Shown: in pieces, positions 30,876 through 41,691 of the stretch | How the letters are laid out: each line of letters starts with the position of its first letter | Position numbering within the stretch: the first letter of the stretch is position 1 | Assembly (NCBI GenBank): GCA_033439765.1 | Contig: JAULSN010000006.1 | Location: 2,976,001 to 3,040,000 of the forward strand | Direction of reading: 5' to 3' | Length of the DNA stretch: 64,000 nucleotides | From: Lasiosphaeria ovina | Taxonomy: Eukaryota > Ascomycota > Sordariomycetes > Sordariales > Lasiosphaeriaceae | Position numbers and translations under genes: made by a program | The notes under the pieces: model-generated | The model's input: only the letters and a program-made list of their open reading frames with translations | Database searches by the model: none | Told to the model about the DNA's origin: nothing

Positions 30876-33130
30876 AGCTCGAGGCTCGAAAATGAACCGC
30901 TACAGCCCAGCAATCCTGAGATCCATGGTGGCTGCTTGAGAAGGGAAGCGCGACGGCCGGGGGGAGGCTGGAAACTTCCCTGCCTTTATCAGCCCTTTTA
31001 TCGCGATTTGCGCCGTCCGAATGACCCCATCCAACCACACACACCCAACCGCGCCAAGTTGCTCCCGGCTGCATTTCCCGCACCAAGGCCACCCGCAGCG
31101 GCCCCCTCCTCTCCGTGAGGCAGCATTCGGGTTTCACCCCACCGTCCCAACCTTTGGTACATTAGCAGTGCGCGAACCTCGGACCATCTTAGGCAGCATG
31201 GGCTGCCTGTCAAGCTCTCATGAATAATGGGCGCCCAAATCGACTTTTGGTCACCGACAGCTGCTCACAACAGGCAAGCAGGAATCTCACTTGCGTCGGA
31301 AACTTTGGGAGTTGGTGTCACTGCAGCTCGGCATAATGCAACTCCTGCACGTCTCCGCATTCAGCAAAGCCAACCTTTTGCGATGGCACTCCGACTCGCC
31401 GTCCTCATTTGTCACGTTCGACTGTCAGCCGTAGTGGCTGCAAGCCGTTATCAGCCCAGGTGAGACAATGGCGCGCTTTGTCCAGTGCGAGCCAATCGAA
31501 AATCGCCAAAGCCCGCGTGCATCCTTCGCTCTAGCCCCTCGTGACGCTATTGGGGGGTACAGTCACTGCACTGCATTCTTGCTCAGGTGCTTTTGAGGTG
31601 GTGTGGTATCGCGATTTGGCATGATGCCCGAACCCTCTTCATCACCTCCCCCAGCAGTGTTTCGGCTGTTCGTCTATCACATTGTTCTCGCGGCCTTTCC
31701 CGCATCGGAGTCGAATGACGTGCAGCTACAGCAGTTTTGTCGCCTAGGCTGAGAGGTGAGAGATCAGACTCGGGTCATCGAGCCAACAAGCGAACCCGCT
31801 TGGCCCTAAAGTCAAGTCGCTTCCAGGCTTGAACCCAACCTATCGAGACCAAAGTCATTTTATTCACGGAAAACAGGTTTACGATCCAACTTGCGCAGTA
31901 GCAGCTGAAGCTCAACCACCTCGAACCTTGGCAAACCTAGACCCAAGGTACAGTACCCGTCTACCTGTAAAAAGTCAGTCCGCTCGCTTTCTGTGGATCG
32001 GAACGCATTACCCCGAATTCTGAGGTCGCTGGCGGCTCGCGACCCATAAATACCGTCTAGATGCAGTGAGAGTTGTGGCCCAGCTGCCTGTGCCGTGCCA
32101 CTGACCTGCATGCGATCTCCGCCTTTCCACGGGTGACGTGTTTCCAGTTGAGCGGTCGCTGCTTTAACGAAACCCGCAGGACAGTTGCCGCATGCCCCTT
32201 GGCGAACGGGCCTCATCGCTGCTGCTGGCTTGGCAGGAAGTGAATTATTGTGGGGCTGGTAGGTTGAGCGCATGCAATATTGGGGACGATTCGCTGTTCC
32301 ATTTGTCTCAAATTAATTCACATAACACTGAAACAACTGGATTATCGGCAGCTGAATGAGTGAGACTTGGGGAGATTTTGTGCCTTAAATTACTTTAAGA
32401 CATTCATTATGGGTGGAAATTAAGAAGGGGAGGGGGGTATTTGACCTTTCTAGCCCAGACTCAGTTAAGGAAGATAAGACCCCCAACCATATATCAAGTC
32501 CGTTATAGGCGGTAAGGATTAATGGCATTCATAGGCAGCAGTGGTTCTCTGGTTCTTCCTACGACTAACATGCGTCTCTTGAACCAGCCGAGTTTAACTG
32601 TTTAAATTTGTGCACTTCATGCCACCCCCTTTACTTGTATATTTATATTATAATTAGCGTCAGTGTACTTGCATATCCAATACCCCATTCATTCCGAAAC
32701 TCAATATCATACCCACTACCCATGCCGAAGTACTGTACATATGAGAAACGTCAAAAGGGGTTCGGTACGCGTGAAAGCGCGTACAAGGGGTAGGTAGGCC
32801 TTAATATTATGGACATTTCGAGGTAATGGTATAAAGAACAAAGCGACTGACTTTCGACAAAGCAGCTGATGCTAGGTAACACTTCGGCATTCTGCTCGGT
32901 TCTCTTTATTGTCATCTCATTGGGACTTTAAGCTCCTAAATTACAGTTTTTAGAGGAAATGAGTAGCGGTCCAGGTTTAGTGGAGGTTGGTAGATAAGTC
33001 ATGATCAATTTCTGACATGCTTAGCATGTCTCCTCGAAGGGTGTGGGTTAGCATTCCTGTTACTGGGCACGATTTCTAATTATCAAGTATTTTGGTCAGT
33101 ACTGGGGTGTATTAAATTACATTTTAGTAA
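30876..33130. other. Gene-poor, AT-rich intergenic region
   Basis: 2.25 kb with no supported coding region. Base composition becomes AT-rich from about 32.3 kb, ahead of the transposon-like elements. A 137-codon minus frame at 31860-32273 was examined and not called. Confidence 0.4.
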
Positions 33131-33692
33131 TCTGAGGCGAATCTGGGCTCACGAAATTTTCTTTTTCGTTTGTAATCCTGAGCTAGGGTGAGCTGGGGTG
33201 AGCTGTGGCTGATTTGTCCTGAGCTTTCCGTATTTCTTCCCTGAGCTATAGTGATCCCATACCCCGCCTCTACACAACCTCAGAGGCCCGTTTTCAGCCC
33301 CCCCGGCTAAAGTTTGTTTCCTTTCAATGTCCCCCATAGTGTCCACGTTTCTGGCATATACTAGTACATGTTGTGAGATAGTCCGTAGCATCTTAGTCTG
33401 GTTCCTAAGATAGTGCGTAGTCTCCTGGTACCAAAAATAGTATGGTGTTTAGCATACTAGTATATAACATACCAACTTAGAATATACTGGTGCATAATAT
33501 CCTGGCTTAGAAAATACCAGTGAACACGTTATGTGCGCCTTTGTCGTATCGTACACAGCTTCCACTCTTGGACTAGGTTGCCATACACTCACCAATCTCG
33601 TCTATGGAGGGTTCAGTATCGTAATGTAGATCATTCATTCTTGAAGATCCCGCCAAGATGACTGTTTGGGTCTCCAGCGTCGCCATCCTCTT

Positions 33693-33960
33693 TCAGGTAT
33701 GAATTCGAGTCGCACCTGTTTCTAGTTGAGGCTCGATGCGGCGATACAGGTGGGCGATGGCGGCCTGGGTGCCGGCGTAGGTGCCGACTTTGATGTCGCC
33801 CGCCGTCGTGTACAACTTCTGCCGCAGCAGCTCGTTGTCGAACACGCCGGGATCGATGTCAGCAAAGGTCTCGTCGCCGATGCTACGCTCCAGCTTCGCC
33901 TCCTTCTCCTCGATGCTCGGCTACTCGAGGATCACGCTGGGCGGTGGGGGTGCCTCACGT
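33693..33960 (-). pseudogene. Decayed coding fragment inside E1
   Basis: On the minus strand a GC-rich frame reads as convincing protein (PSIEEKEAKLERSIGDETFA, then DIDPGVFDNELLRQKLYTTA, then GTYAGTQAAIAHLYRRIE) but has an in-frame TAG at 33921-33923 just after SVILE. Composition differs sharply from the AT-rich surroundings. The family is not recognised. It looks like the remnant of a captured or nested gene. Upstream and downstream continuity is lost within a few dozen codons. Confidence 0.5.
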
Positions 33961-34679
33961 AGGGAGGCGGCGCAGGGAGTTCAGCAGCGATGGAAGGTAA
34001 TGCTGGCTAGGTAGTAGTTTCGGCGTAACCGCTTGCGACCGTATCCGGAAAGCAGCCAATCAGCCGGCTCGGGGGCGGGTATGGCGCGAGCTGAGCTTGG
34101 ACCAAACCAGGCAGTGTGCTCACGACCGAATTAGAGGCTGAAGAAGAGGATTGAGTATTTTTTTGCTAGTTATTTTGTGTAGCAATGGATAATTTGCGCC
34201 CGTGGGGTGGGTGTGGGAATGGTGTGGTGTGGGTTAATTTCGTTGATGAGCGATTTCGTTGTTGGGCCGGCGGTCGGCTCTTCTATATAAATATTGTCAT
34301 ACGAACCAACCTACCAGAAGACCGTGTAACCCCAAGAGTAGGGCGGTGACAGAATGAGTGGCCGCAAGGCCTTTATGAAGACTACATGACCCCCAGAGCT
34401 GAAGCAGGGCGCTGGCATGAACACAGTGCGAGAATATAGGTAGCCGCCCATACCCCCAAGTACTGGGGCCAGTCTTCCTCTGGGCATAAATGGGCCTTAT
34501 TACCTTCCGCAACAAGATTGCAAGGAAGTAAAGACCTTGAAGCCAAAGAAGATTATCGCGTACTAGCACTTCGCTCCAGGCCATCTTGCCCTAAAGGCAG
34601 ATCCCCTCGTCACAAATATTATCCAAAGCAGACCACTAGAGACATCAACATACTACCCCGAAAGCACCAAATATACACG

Positions 34680-36687
34680 ATGCAGCACCACCGCCAGTTC
34701 CTCTGTCGTTGCATAATAGCAACAGCCCTCCCTATCAACCATGTCCTTGTCCACGCCAAGCCAGAATCCGCATTCTTAACCTGCAGTGTTCGCCTCAATG
34801 GTATCCTTAACGGCACCCTGACTCACAATGGAATCGACAAAGAAACCGTCCAGCAATACATCTACCACGGCCCAATCGGGAGGATGAAGCAATCTCACAG
34901 GGAGGAGTCCATCGCCATCACGACTGAGGGATGCAAGGCCATTTGCGATGATCCTATCGATTGGTACTGGGCTTCGGATCCGACATTTATGTTGGGTATT
35001 ATTTCGACTTGGGTGTTGCCTGTTATTTCTTTGCTTGCTGCTTTGCCATATGATGCGGGAACAGGGGGATGGCACAAGAATGTGAAGCGGACGGTGCTGG
35101 CGTTATTTAATTGGCTTGGATCGCCGCAGACTGCGTTGACGGCTACTTTCTTCAATATTCACCAGATGAGGGAGTGTCTCAGGGCGGCTGGGGTGTCTGA
35201 TGATAGGGAGATTTGGGGGTTGAAGACGGATGCGTACTATGTTCTTTGCTGCACCGGGCAGTTTGAACTTCCAACGGATAAGGACTGTTTTCTCGAAGCG
35301 CTGACATACGGCTTGTTCAAGCCCATCCACGATCTAGCCAAAATCCCAGCAAAACACAACAACACGGCGAAGAGATGGACGGCAGACCTCCTCCGTGTTA
35401 TGGCTCGTCAGATGCGGCGGTCTCGACGGCTAGGTGTGTGGGCGACCAGCGCGAGCATCTTTCTGTTCTTCGTGGCGTACGCCGTATCTGTGGTTCTGGC
35501 GTTTCTGACAACGACACACTCAATTGCTTTTGGCACCCTAATCAGTTGGTTTCCGCTACTACTCTTCTTTTCGATTCTAGATCGGAATCCAAATTCGGCA
35601 GAACGAACGCGGTAAGAACCCCTCATACCCAATGCTTCCGATGGTTCAATAACCGCTTTCTAACTCTAAATCTAAAGAAAACTCATATACAGATGGATGT
35701 GGAACGTCCGAGCCATAAAGAAGTGGGAAGAAGACCAGGATACCAACCGCACTGCCATTAACAGGGAAACCCCGTACTGGTGGTCTCCTAGCAGGGAACT
35801 CACAGCAACCTCGTCAACAAAAACCACCCCCAAGGCGAACCTTCCCGACGGCTCTCACCACAAATGCACCCGCTCCGACCGCTGCGTCCCAACCCTCTTC
35901 ATTGGTCAAGGCCGACGCGTCGGCTACCACGGTCTAGCCCACAGCGTCATCGCCAGTGTATCCTCAAGCCGGCCTAACGACCCAGAGCAACTCGCTGAGA
36001 CTATCGCCCAAACCAAGACAGATCTCCTCTCCAAGCCCCCCGGAGCATGGATATGGTGTTCCCTCGGCGCGCTCGTGCTAGTATGGTGGGAGATTAGCAT
36101 GGCGCTAGTGATTTCGTATAACATCCCGACAGTGGGGATTGGGTGCCGATCCGGGTTGTTTATTATTTTTGGGATTCTTAGCACCGTTCCTTGGTTTGCT
36201 CATATGTTTGATTGCCTTGGACCGCGGGGGAAGGCAGGGAGATTTTTCAGTCGGGTACTCAACTGGGTTTCGAACGTATTTCTTGCATTTTCAGTTCCTT
36301 GTCTTGCATTTATTACTTTCGCTGCTGTAAGTATACTTCCTCCCCTTCGTTACCTTCGGAGTGAAGAAAGCTAATGAATCCCGGTTATAGTTTAGCGGAG
36401 TGTTGAAGAATTGTACGTGTAGCGGAGGATTCAGCCGTTATGTCGACTTTACACCCCCCGAGTTGTACCGGAATCCCGAGTACTTCGACGTTATGGTATG
36501 GATGGTAGCTGCTGTCGTGACTGCTGCCTTCCCGGTGGCTCTCAGTTTCTTTGTGGCGCTCCCAGTGTTGGTGTCGCTGCGCGCGCTGTGGAAAGACTTG
36601 GAGCCGATTGCTTCCGCGGATGGTGAGAATGGGGCTACCTTGCAGGACGTGGGAGGCAAGGTGGACATGGATTGGGTGGCTCATTGA
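34680..36687 (+). CDS. Multi-pass fungal integral membrane protein of unknown function
   Basis: Exons 34680-35611, 35693-36326 and 36391-36687 give 620 residues. Introns have GTAAGA and GTAAGT donors with clean AG acceptors (81 and 64 nt). About seven hydrophobic segments are visible, including LGIISTWVLPVISLLAAL, ATSASIFLFFVAYAVSVVL, WIWCSLGALVLVWWEISMAL and WMVAAVVTAAFPVALSFFVA. Between the first and second pairs lies a soluble region with TVLALFNWLGSPQTALTATF. The order resembles a large lineage-specific family of Pezizomycotina membrane proteins whose role is unknown. The N-terminal 30 residues may act as a signal peptide. The gene is intact although it sits inside the E1 repeats, and its AT-richer codon use differs from the genes to the left. 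Confidence 0.75.
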
Positions 36688-37099
36688 TCACCAGAGTCGA
36701 GTACATACCAAATGTACCGGTATTCTTTGACGCGTTGCTCTTTGTTGCTCATTTGTGTTGGTCATGATGGCTCTCCCAGCCGAAACAAAACCGCCGCCAT
36801 TATAGCAGCAGCATGGCCAACCATCATCTGCGCAAAAATCCCTGCCGCGCATTGCACATCCTCTCTCAACGCCGACTGCCAAACCATCGTTAGTAGGCTC
36901 GCCAGGACTACGGCCATAATAATCTACAACACTGTCTCCCGCTTTGACCTTCAATGATATACGTCCCACACCCCTCTGCAGCCTTGCCGGCCTGCACGAC
37001 TGGTAATTAGGGTGAGCAAAGGTGAGCCAGGGGTGAGCTAGCCTGAGCAAACTCTGAGCAGGGACTGAGCCGAGCCTGAGCGGGGGGTGAGCAATATCA

Positions 37100-37200
37100 C
37101 GTACGAAAAAGGAAATTTTGTGAGCCGAGATTCGTCTCAGACAACTAGGCTATTCTGTGAGACGAATCTCGGCTCACAAAAATTCCTTTTTCGTTCGTAA
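37100..37200. repeat. Facing inverted repeat formed by the abutting ends of E1 and E2
   Basis: An arm of about 40 bp ending at 37140 is the near-perfect reverse complement of the arm starting at about 37156; only about 15 bases separate them. The arms hold the terminal motif GTGAGCCGAGATTCGTCTCA and its inverse, so the DNA could form a hairpin. Confidence 0.85.
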
Positions 37201-40200
37201 TCCTAAGCTGGGGTGAGCTATGGCTGATTTGTCCTGAGCTTCCTCTAATTCGTCCCTGAGCTAGGGTGATCCCCTACACGGCTGCTGCATAGCCTCAGAG
37301 GCCCGTTTTCAGTCCCCCCGGCTAAAGTTTCCTTTCGATGGAAAGATACCGCGCCATCTATAGGAATGGCTTCTAGGCAGCAATTCTAATTACGATGTAC
37401 GCGTATACTAGGCGTACGTGTGATTTGTGTTATATGTATTAGAAAGCCCTATCGACAAAGCAGAGCAACCCGCGCCTCGCTAAGGAATTCAAAACAAACT
37501 AAAAGTATCTAATTATATCCATTTCAGGCCTATAGCGTCGACATGCTATACTATAGAAGGATTCGGTATAGGGTATAACCGGGTCATTAATATAGTCGCG
37601 ACACGATAGCGGCAACGTCACGTCCTACTACCGGCCATTGATCCCATGGGTCAATAGACTGCGGAGGAAGGTGGAAGACGCTAGAGCCGGAGCTCTATTC
37701 CTCGATGAAGGAGATCCTTCGCGAAGCCCGGAAGGACCCAAACGTAGTAGCGGATGGCGGAGAGATAGCAGTGTCATAGGCTTACTAGCAGTGGCGGGTA
37801 CAGCAGCCTTCATCCTAATTAATACGTGTCGCCTTGTGCTGGATCATAGGCGCCGGTTCCATCTCGTCTCGTGCTGTCAATCTAGTTCGCCGGCCCATGG
37901 CCCGTACGTAGCCATCATTCCCCATTCCATCCTCAAAATCTATGTCTCGTGCCTGAGTAGAGTACCCCAGGTCTTCTTACAAGGAAGCTACTCCTAGTCT
38001 CCATGTACCTTATCCCCCATGCCAGTTGAGAAACAAAGCGATTGACTCTATCCGGGTGTGATGGCTCAAACCTCGCCAGCCTCACCCTCCGCGCCCTTGG
38101 CAGCAGCACCCTCATCTTAACCCGACGACTCGAGTGTGTAATCCCGGCCCTCGGCGACGCACATGTTTCATTTTTCCCCACAGAACTCCGGTTGACCCAC
38201 ACTGGCCTCTGCGTTTGGCCCGCTGACGCTTTTAATCTCGACGACGTTGCCGTTATTAGACATACTGCTGACGAAGCGTGGGCCGCCATGCGCACGCCAG
38301 CGATATCGACTTCTCAATGACCACATCTCTGTCATCCACGCGATGTTAGTCATTGAAGAGAAGGGGAGGAAGGGGTTGTACTCTAACCATCATGATAAGC
38401 TCTTGAGGATCGCGAAGCTAGCGCGAACTAGGTATCGGGGGTAGCGGTACGGCGAAGTTCTCATCCTCACAGTCGGGGGAGAAGCTTATCGGTGATCTTG
38501 CTGAGCAGGTCGTTGCGCGCAAGTTCCCGAGTGAGGGGCCGTCTCGGTCCGCCTCGAAGGCGTAATCGGCGGGATCAGAGACTTGTCGCTGTCGGTAGAG
38601 GGTGGGCATAACGTTTGCGCTGGAGGGAGTGGACGCCCCGTTCGACAATATCCAAGAGGCGATCTGGGGGAGCGATCCTGATGTACTGTGCGGATCGAAG
38701 CGATTGGAGACGAAAGACATGTACGACGTAAGGCTAGCGAAACTGGTGATGAAACGTTTTAAAGCTGCTCTACCTTAACGGAGATGGTGACTTACCCTCC
38801 ACAGCCTCTTGCTAACCTGTTTTTCCAGAGCCTTCAACGCTCTTACGGTGTACAGGTCCAGGATTGCCATTATGAGGCTGGGAGGACGGCGGTGGCTCGG
38901 GGTTAGCGAAAGCCAGATCAGGACAGGGGCTAGTAACAGAGATAGAATGGTGGCAGTGTACAGACGGGGTTTCCAGGTCGATGCAGGCGGGACGTGGGCC
39001 TTGGACACAGGGCTGCATCCCCTGGGGACCAAGTCGCGCGTCGCCAACGTGTGTGAGATGGGCGCCCGGGACGAGGCACGAGCAGGGAAGCGCGTCACTC
39101 ACTGGTCGGGGCGCATCTTTGGTGGCGTTGGTGGGTGGAGCGGGTGTAGCCGGCGCGAGAGGCCGCAATACCGTTCCTGATCTCGCTATGGAGCACTCAT
39201 CCGTGTTACGTACATATTTGTAAGGCGACGTTCACTAGAGCGCCGAGCTGCGTTGACTCGTCGTAAAGCGCAAACCGGTGCGCGTCTCAGAGGCACAAGC
39301 GCGGATCTTGTGCCAGGTAGCTGTCACAAATCCACGACCGAATCTGTCGCGGGCAGCTGAAGGCAGGCGAAGCCGGCGTGGACGGCCTGGGGCGAAGATG
39401 GTGGGATAGTCGCCCACAGCGAGAGTGAGGCAAGTTCAAGGCCATCAAAGGGAGGTCGAGAGCAAGGTCAAGAAACCCGGGCGTGTGGAAGTTCCGGACT
39501 CTCCCCCAGGAAATATACAAGCGGCGAGGGTGGGCGCGCAAGGAATACAACCAACTATATCTCTTCGCATCGATAACTTCGCGTCGCTCGGCGGCGGGCT
39601 TATGGGCGGGCCCACGGGCAGGTTCGGTCACTGGTTCTCGAGCTAGAGTGTTCCGGCAAAGTGCTATCGTGGCACCTTTTTGTAGAGAGGGGTCTCAGGG
39701 ACGCCCACTGTTAAGTGTCGGGGATCCATCGGGCTTGTCGAATGAATTGTCTTTTCAGTGCCCTGTTTACGCTCCTTCTGCCTTTGGCGGTGGCCGCGCC
39801 CAAGTTCGACGAGCTCGGGTGCGGTGGCGTCTCGGACCGTCTCGAAGGGGTAATGGGCGGGATCCAGCGGCCTTCGCTTGGGGGCCGGGTGGTTGAAGGT
39901 TATCAGCGTCGCGCAAGCGATACGCGATGTAGGGATTCGGTGAGCATGGTGTTGGGGTGATGGCGAGCAACCTGCTAGCCTTGAGAAGTTTTTCCCGACG
40001 CGGCACAGTGATAAGGACAAGAGAGCGAGTGTTAAACGTAGCCTCAAACCGAAGCAACCACTTTCAGCACGGCTAACGGGATAGGAAACACTATGGGAAG
40101 GTTACTACAGCTAGGAGCGAAATTGGCGTCCGGTCGACTATAATTCTTAATCCGGCTACTATTAAGGTTAATAAACTATAATAAGTTGAGGCCCTTGGCT

Positions 40201-40452
40201 TTTAAGAAGATACGGATATTTTTCAAGAATGCGGACCCATTTTGGCCATCTTTATATAGGACCAATTCTGGGCCACTCGGCTAGAGTTGAAGCAATTCAG
40301 CATGCTGTGGCGTAGCCTGCCGAAAATGGTAAGCAAGGTGAGCCAGCCTGAGCAAATCCTGAGCAGGGACTGAGCCGAGCCTGAGCCAGGGTGAGCAATG
40401 TCATGTCACGTACGAAAAGGAAATTTTGTGAGCCGTGATTCGTCTCACAGAA
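37153..40452. mobile_element. Terminal-inverted-repeat element E2, decayed contents
   Basis: The left end TTCTGTGAGACGAATCTCGG (37153) and right end (to 40452, CACGGCTCAC read inward from GATTCGTCTCACAGAA) are inverted repeats of about 40 bp. The left ~200 bp match E1's left end; the right ~125 bp match E1's right end, including repeated TGAGC motifs. The 3.3-kb interior contains GC-rich coding-like islands (37.6-37.8, 38.04-38.3, 38.48-38.78, 38.8-39.2, 39.3-40.0 kb) in AT-rich sequence, with stops or lost frames. No intact gene and no transposase were recognised. E2 follows E1 in the same orientation after about 10-15 bp. Confidence 0.5.
38482..38778 (+). pseudogene. Gene remnant inside E2 with two in-frame stops
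   Basis: A 99-codon frame reads as protein on both sides of two stops, TAA (codon 28) and TAG (codon 39): KLIGDLAEQVVARKFPSEGP before and IQEAIWGSDPDVLCGSKRLE after, ending naturally at TAA 38776-38778. Both stops are one C-to-T change from a Gln codon, the signature left by repeat-induced point mutation. The family is not recognised. Confidence 0.45.
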
Positions 40453-40590
40453 CAATTATTGTACGCTATGTATTTTTTCAGCACATCTATGAACCCGTAC
40501 ACAACTTTTCTCTCGTCTCTATCACAATCGCCGAGCCTGATCAAAAATCCCACCGTCTAATACAGTAATTATTTGCTGCGCAACGAGAAT

Positions 40591-41691
40591 CTAATACTCT
40601 CTGCCGCCAAACATCAACTCCCGAACAACAACCCTGGCCGAGGCCTCGTTGAACATGGGTCCCATGGTGGGGTCCGTCAAGCCGCGCAGTCTCATTTCCC
40701 TCTCGACGAGCGCCTGGCAGCGCCTGTGGTGCTCGTCATGATAGAATGCGTGCTCGCGAAAACCGTCGGCGGACCGTGCGGCGAACGTGCGGCTCAGGAC
40801 GGTCCGGTAGTTGTTCGACGACCGCCGCGACGCGTAATGGAGGGCTAACGCCTCCTTCGCGTCCTCGCCCGACAGAGGCCGCAGCTTCTCGCACTTGAAC
40901 AGGTCCGCGATGTCGGCCGCCGCCAGCAGGAACTCGTCCATCTCGGCCTGGCCGACGCGCGCCACGTGCCGCCTCACGTCGAATATCGGGGGGTCGTCGA
41001 GCCGCTGCACCATGGCGTCAAGGCGCGCCGCCCGGTCAGAGGCCGAGTAGAGGTTGTACTTGCGGTCCGCGTTGCGCGAGATGATCCGGCAGACCTCGAG
41101 CCCGCGCGCGGTGCGCATCCGGGTCAGGTAGATGCAGATCATGGCGCGGTTGATGGCGTTCTCGGGCAGCGTGTTGATGACGACGCTGCGCAGCGTGCCG
41201 TTCTCGAAGGCCCGGAACGCGTCGTTCAGCGACCGGTTCGCCTGGTTCGTCTGGTGCACGCTGTACACGTCCAGGAAGCCGAGCATGTGGGCGCGTATCT
41301 CGATTGGAAGCCGCATGAACGGGATGGCGTGTTTCTCCTCCTCCTTGTTCTTCTTGGCCTCGTTGGCCTCGGCCTCGCTGAGGTCGTTTTCGCATAGACC
41401 GAGCGCGAGTTGCATCCGCCAGGCAACCTGGTTCTCCGTAAGGCGGCTGCCGAAAACTCTCGTGTGATTCCTGGCAGTCGCGGCATTGTTGCTCGCGGAA
41501 TTGTTGCCCGGGACGTTGTCGCTCGGGACGTCGTTGCTTGGGACATTGTTGCTCGAGAAGTTGTTGGCCGAGGGCGAGGCGTTGTTGACCGAGGGCGAGG
41601 CGTTGTCGCTCACGGCATTGGTGCTCGAGGCATCGTTGGCCGAGACATTGTTGCTCGCTGAATTGGTGTTGATTGAGTTGTTGGCGTCCAT
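40591..41691 (-). CDS. F-box-like protein with Asn/Ser-rich N-terminus
   Basis: A single frame of 366 residues starts at ATG 41691. The first 75 residues are an Asn/Ser/Ala/Val-rich repeat region (ASPSVNNASPSANNF, NVPSNDVPSDNVPGNN). An F-box-like segment follows at about residues 122-165: MRLPIEIRAHMLGFLDVYSV then HQTNQANRSLNDAFRAFENG, matching the LP-x-E-I-x-x-x-x-L-x-x-L pattern. The remainder is alpha-helical with no known repeat. F-box proteins link substrates to SCF ubiquitin ligases. A second gene with the same general layout lies at 44.8-46.6 kb, so this is probably part of a local family. It lies just outside E2. The start is supported by the Met-Asp and the low-complexity region that follows. 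Confidence 0.65.
   Translation of the reverse strand: MDANNSINTNSASNNVSANDASSTNAVSDNASPSVNNASPSANNFSSNNVPSNDVPSDNVPGNNSASNNAATARNHTRVFGSRLTENQVAWRMQLALGLCENDLSEAEANEAKKNKEEEKHAIPFMRLPIEIRAHMLGFLDVYSVHQTNQANRSLNDAFRAFENGTLRSVVINTLPENAINRAMICIYLTRMRTARGLEVCRIISRNADRKYNLYSASDRAARLDAMVQRLDDPPIFDVRRHVARVGQAEMDEFLLAAADIADLFKCEKLRPLSGEDAKEALALHYASRRSSNNYRTVLSRTFAARSADGFREHAFYHDEHHRRCQALVEREMRLRGLTDPTMGPMFNEASARVVVRELMFGGREY

Larger units (their letters stand above)
33131..37143. mobile_element. Terminal-inverted-repeat element E1 carrying a membrane protein gene
   Basis: The left end (33131 on) reads CGAATCTGGGCTCACGAAAT and the right end (to about 37143) is its near inverse, ending TGAGCCGAGATTCGTCTCAG. 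About 200 bp inside the left end match the left end of E2 (37154 on), and about 130 bp inside the right end match the right end of E2. Subterminal GAGC/GCTC motifs are repeated five to eight times at each end. The element is 4.0 kb and contains an intact three-exon membrane protein gene and a decayed coding fragment, but no recognisable transposase, so it looks non-autonomous. No target-site duplication was identified. That this is one element with two ends is inference from end matching. Confidence 0.55.

Noticed and set aside
31860..32273. 137-codon minus-strand frame in the gene-poor region
   Set aside because: No domain, no plausible promoter or splice partners, composition like neighbouring non-coding DNA.
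39742..39960. Short frame in E2 beginning with a signal-peptide-like segment (MNCLFSALFTLLLPLAVAA)
   Set aside because: Only 72 codons, Gly/Arg-rich remainder, in decayed element interior; hydrophobic start may be chance. Expression data would be needed.
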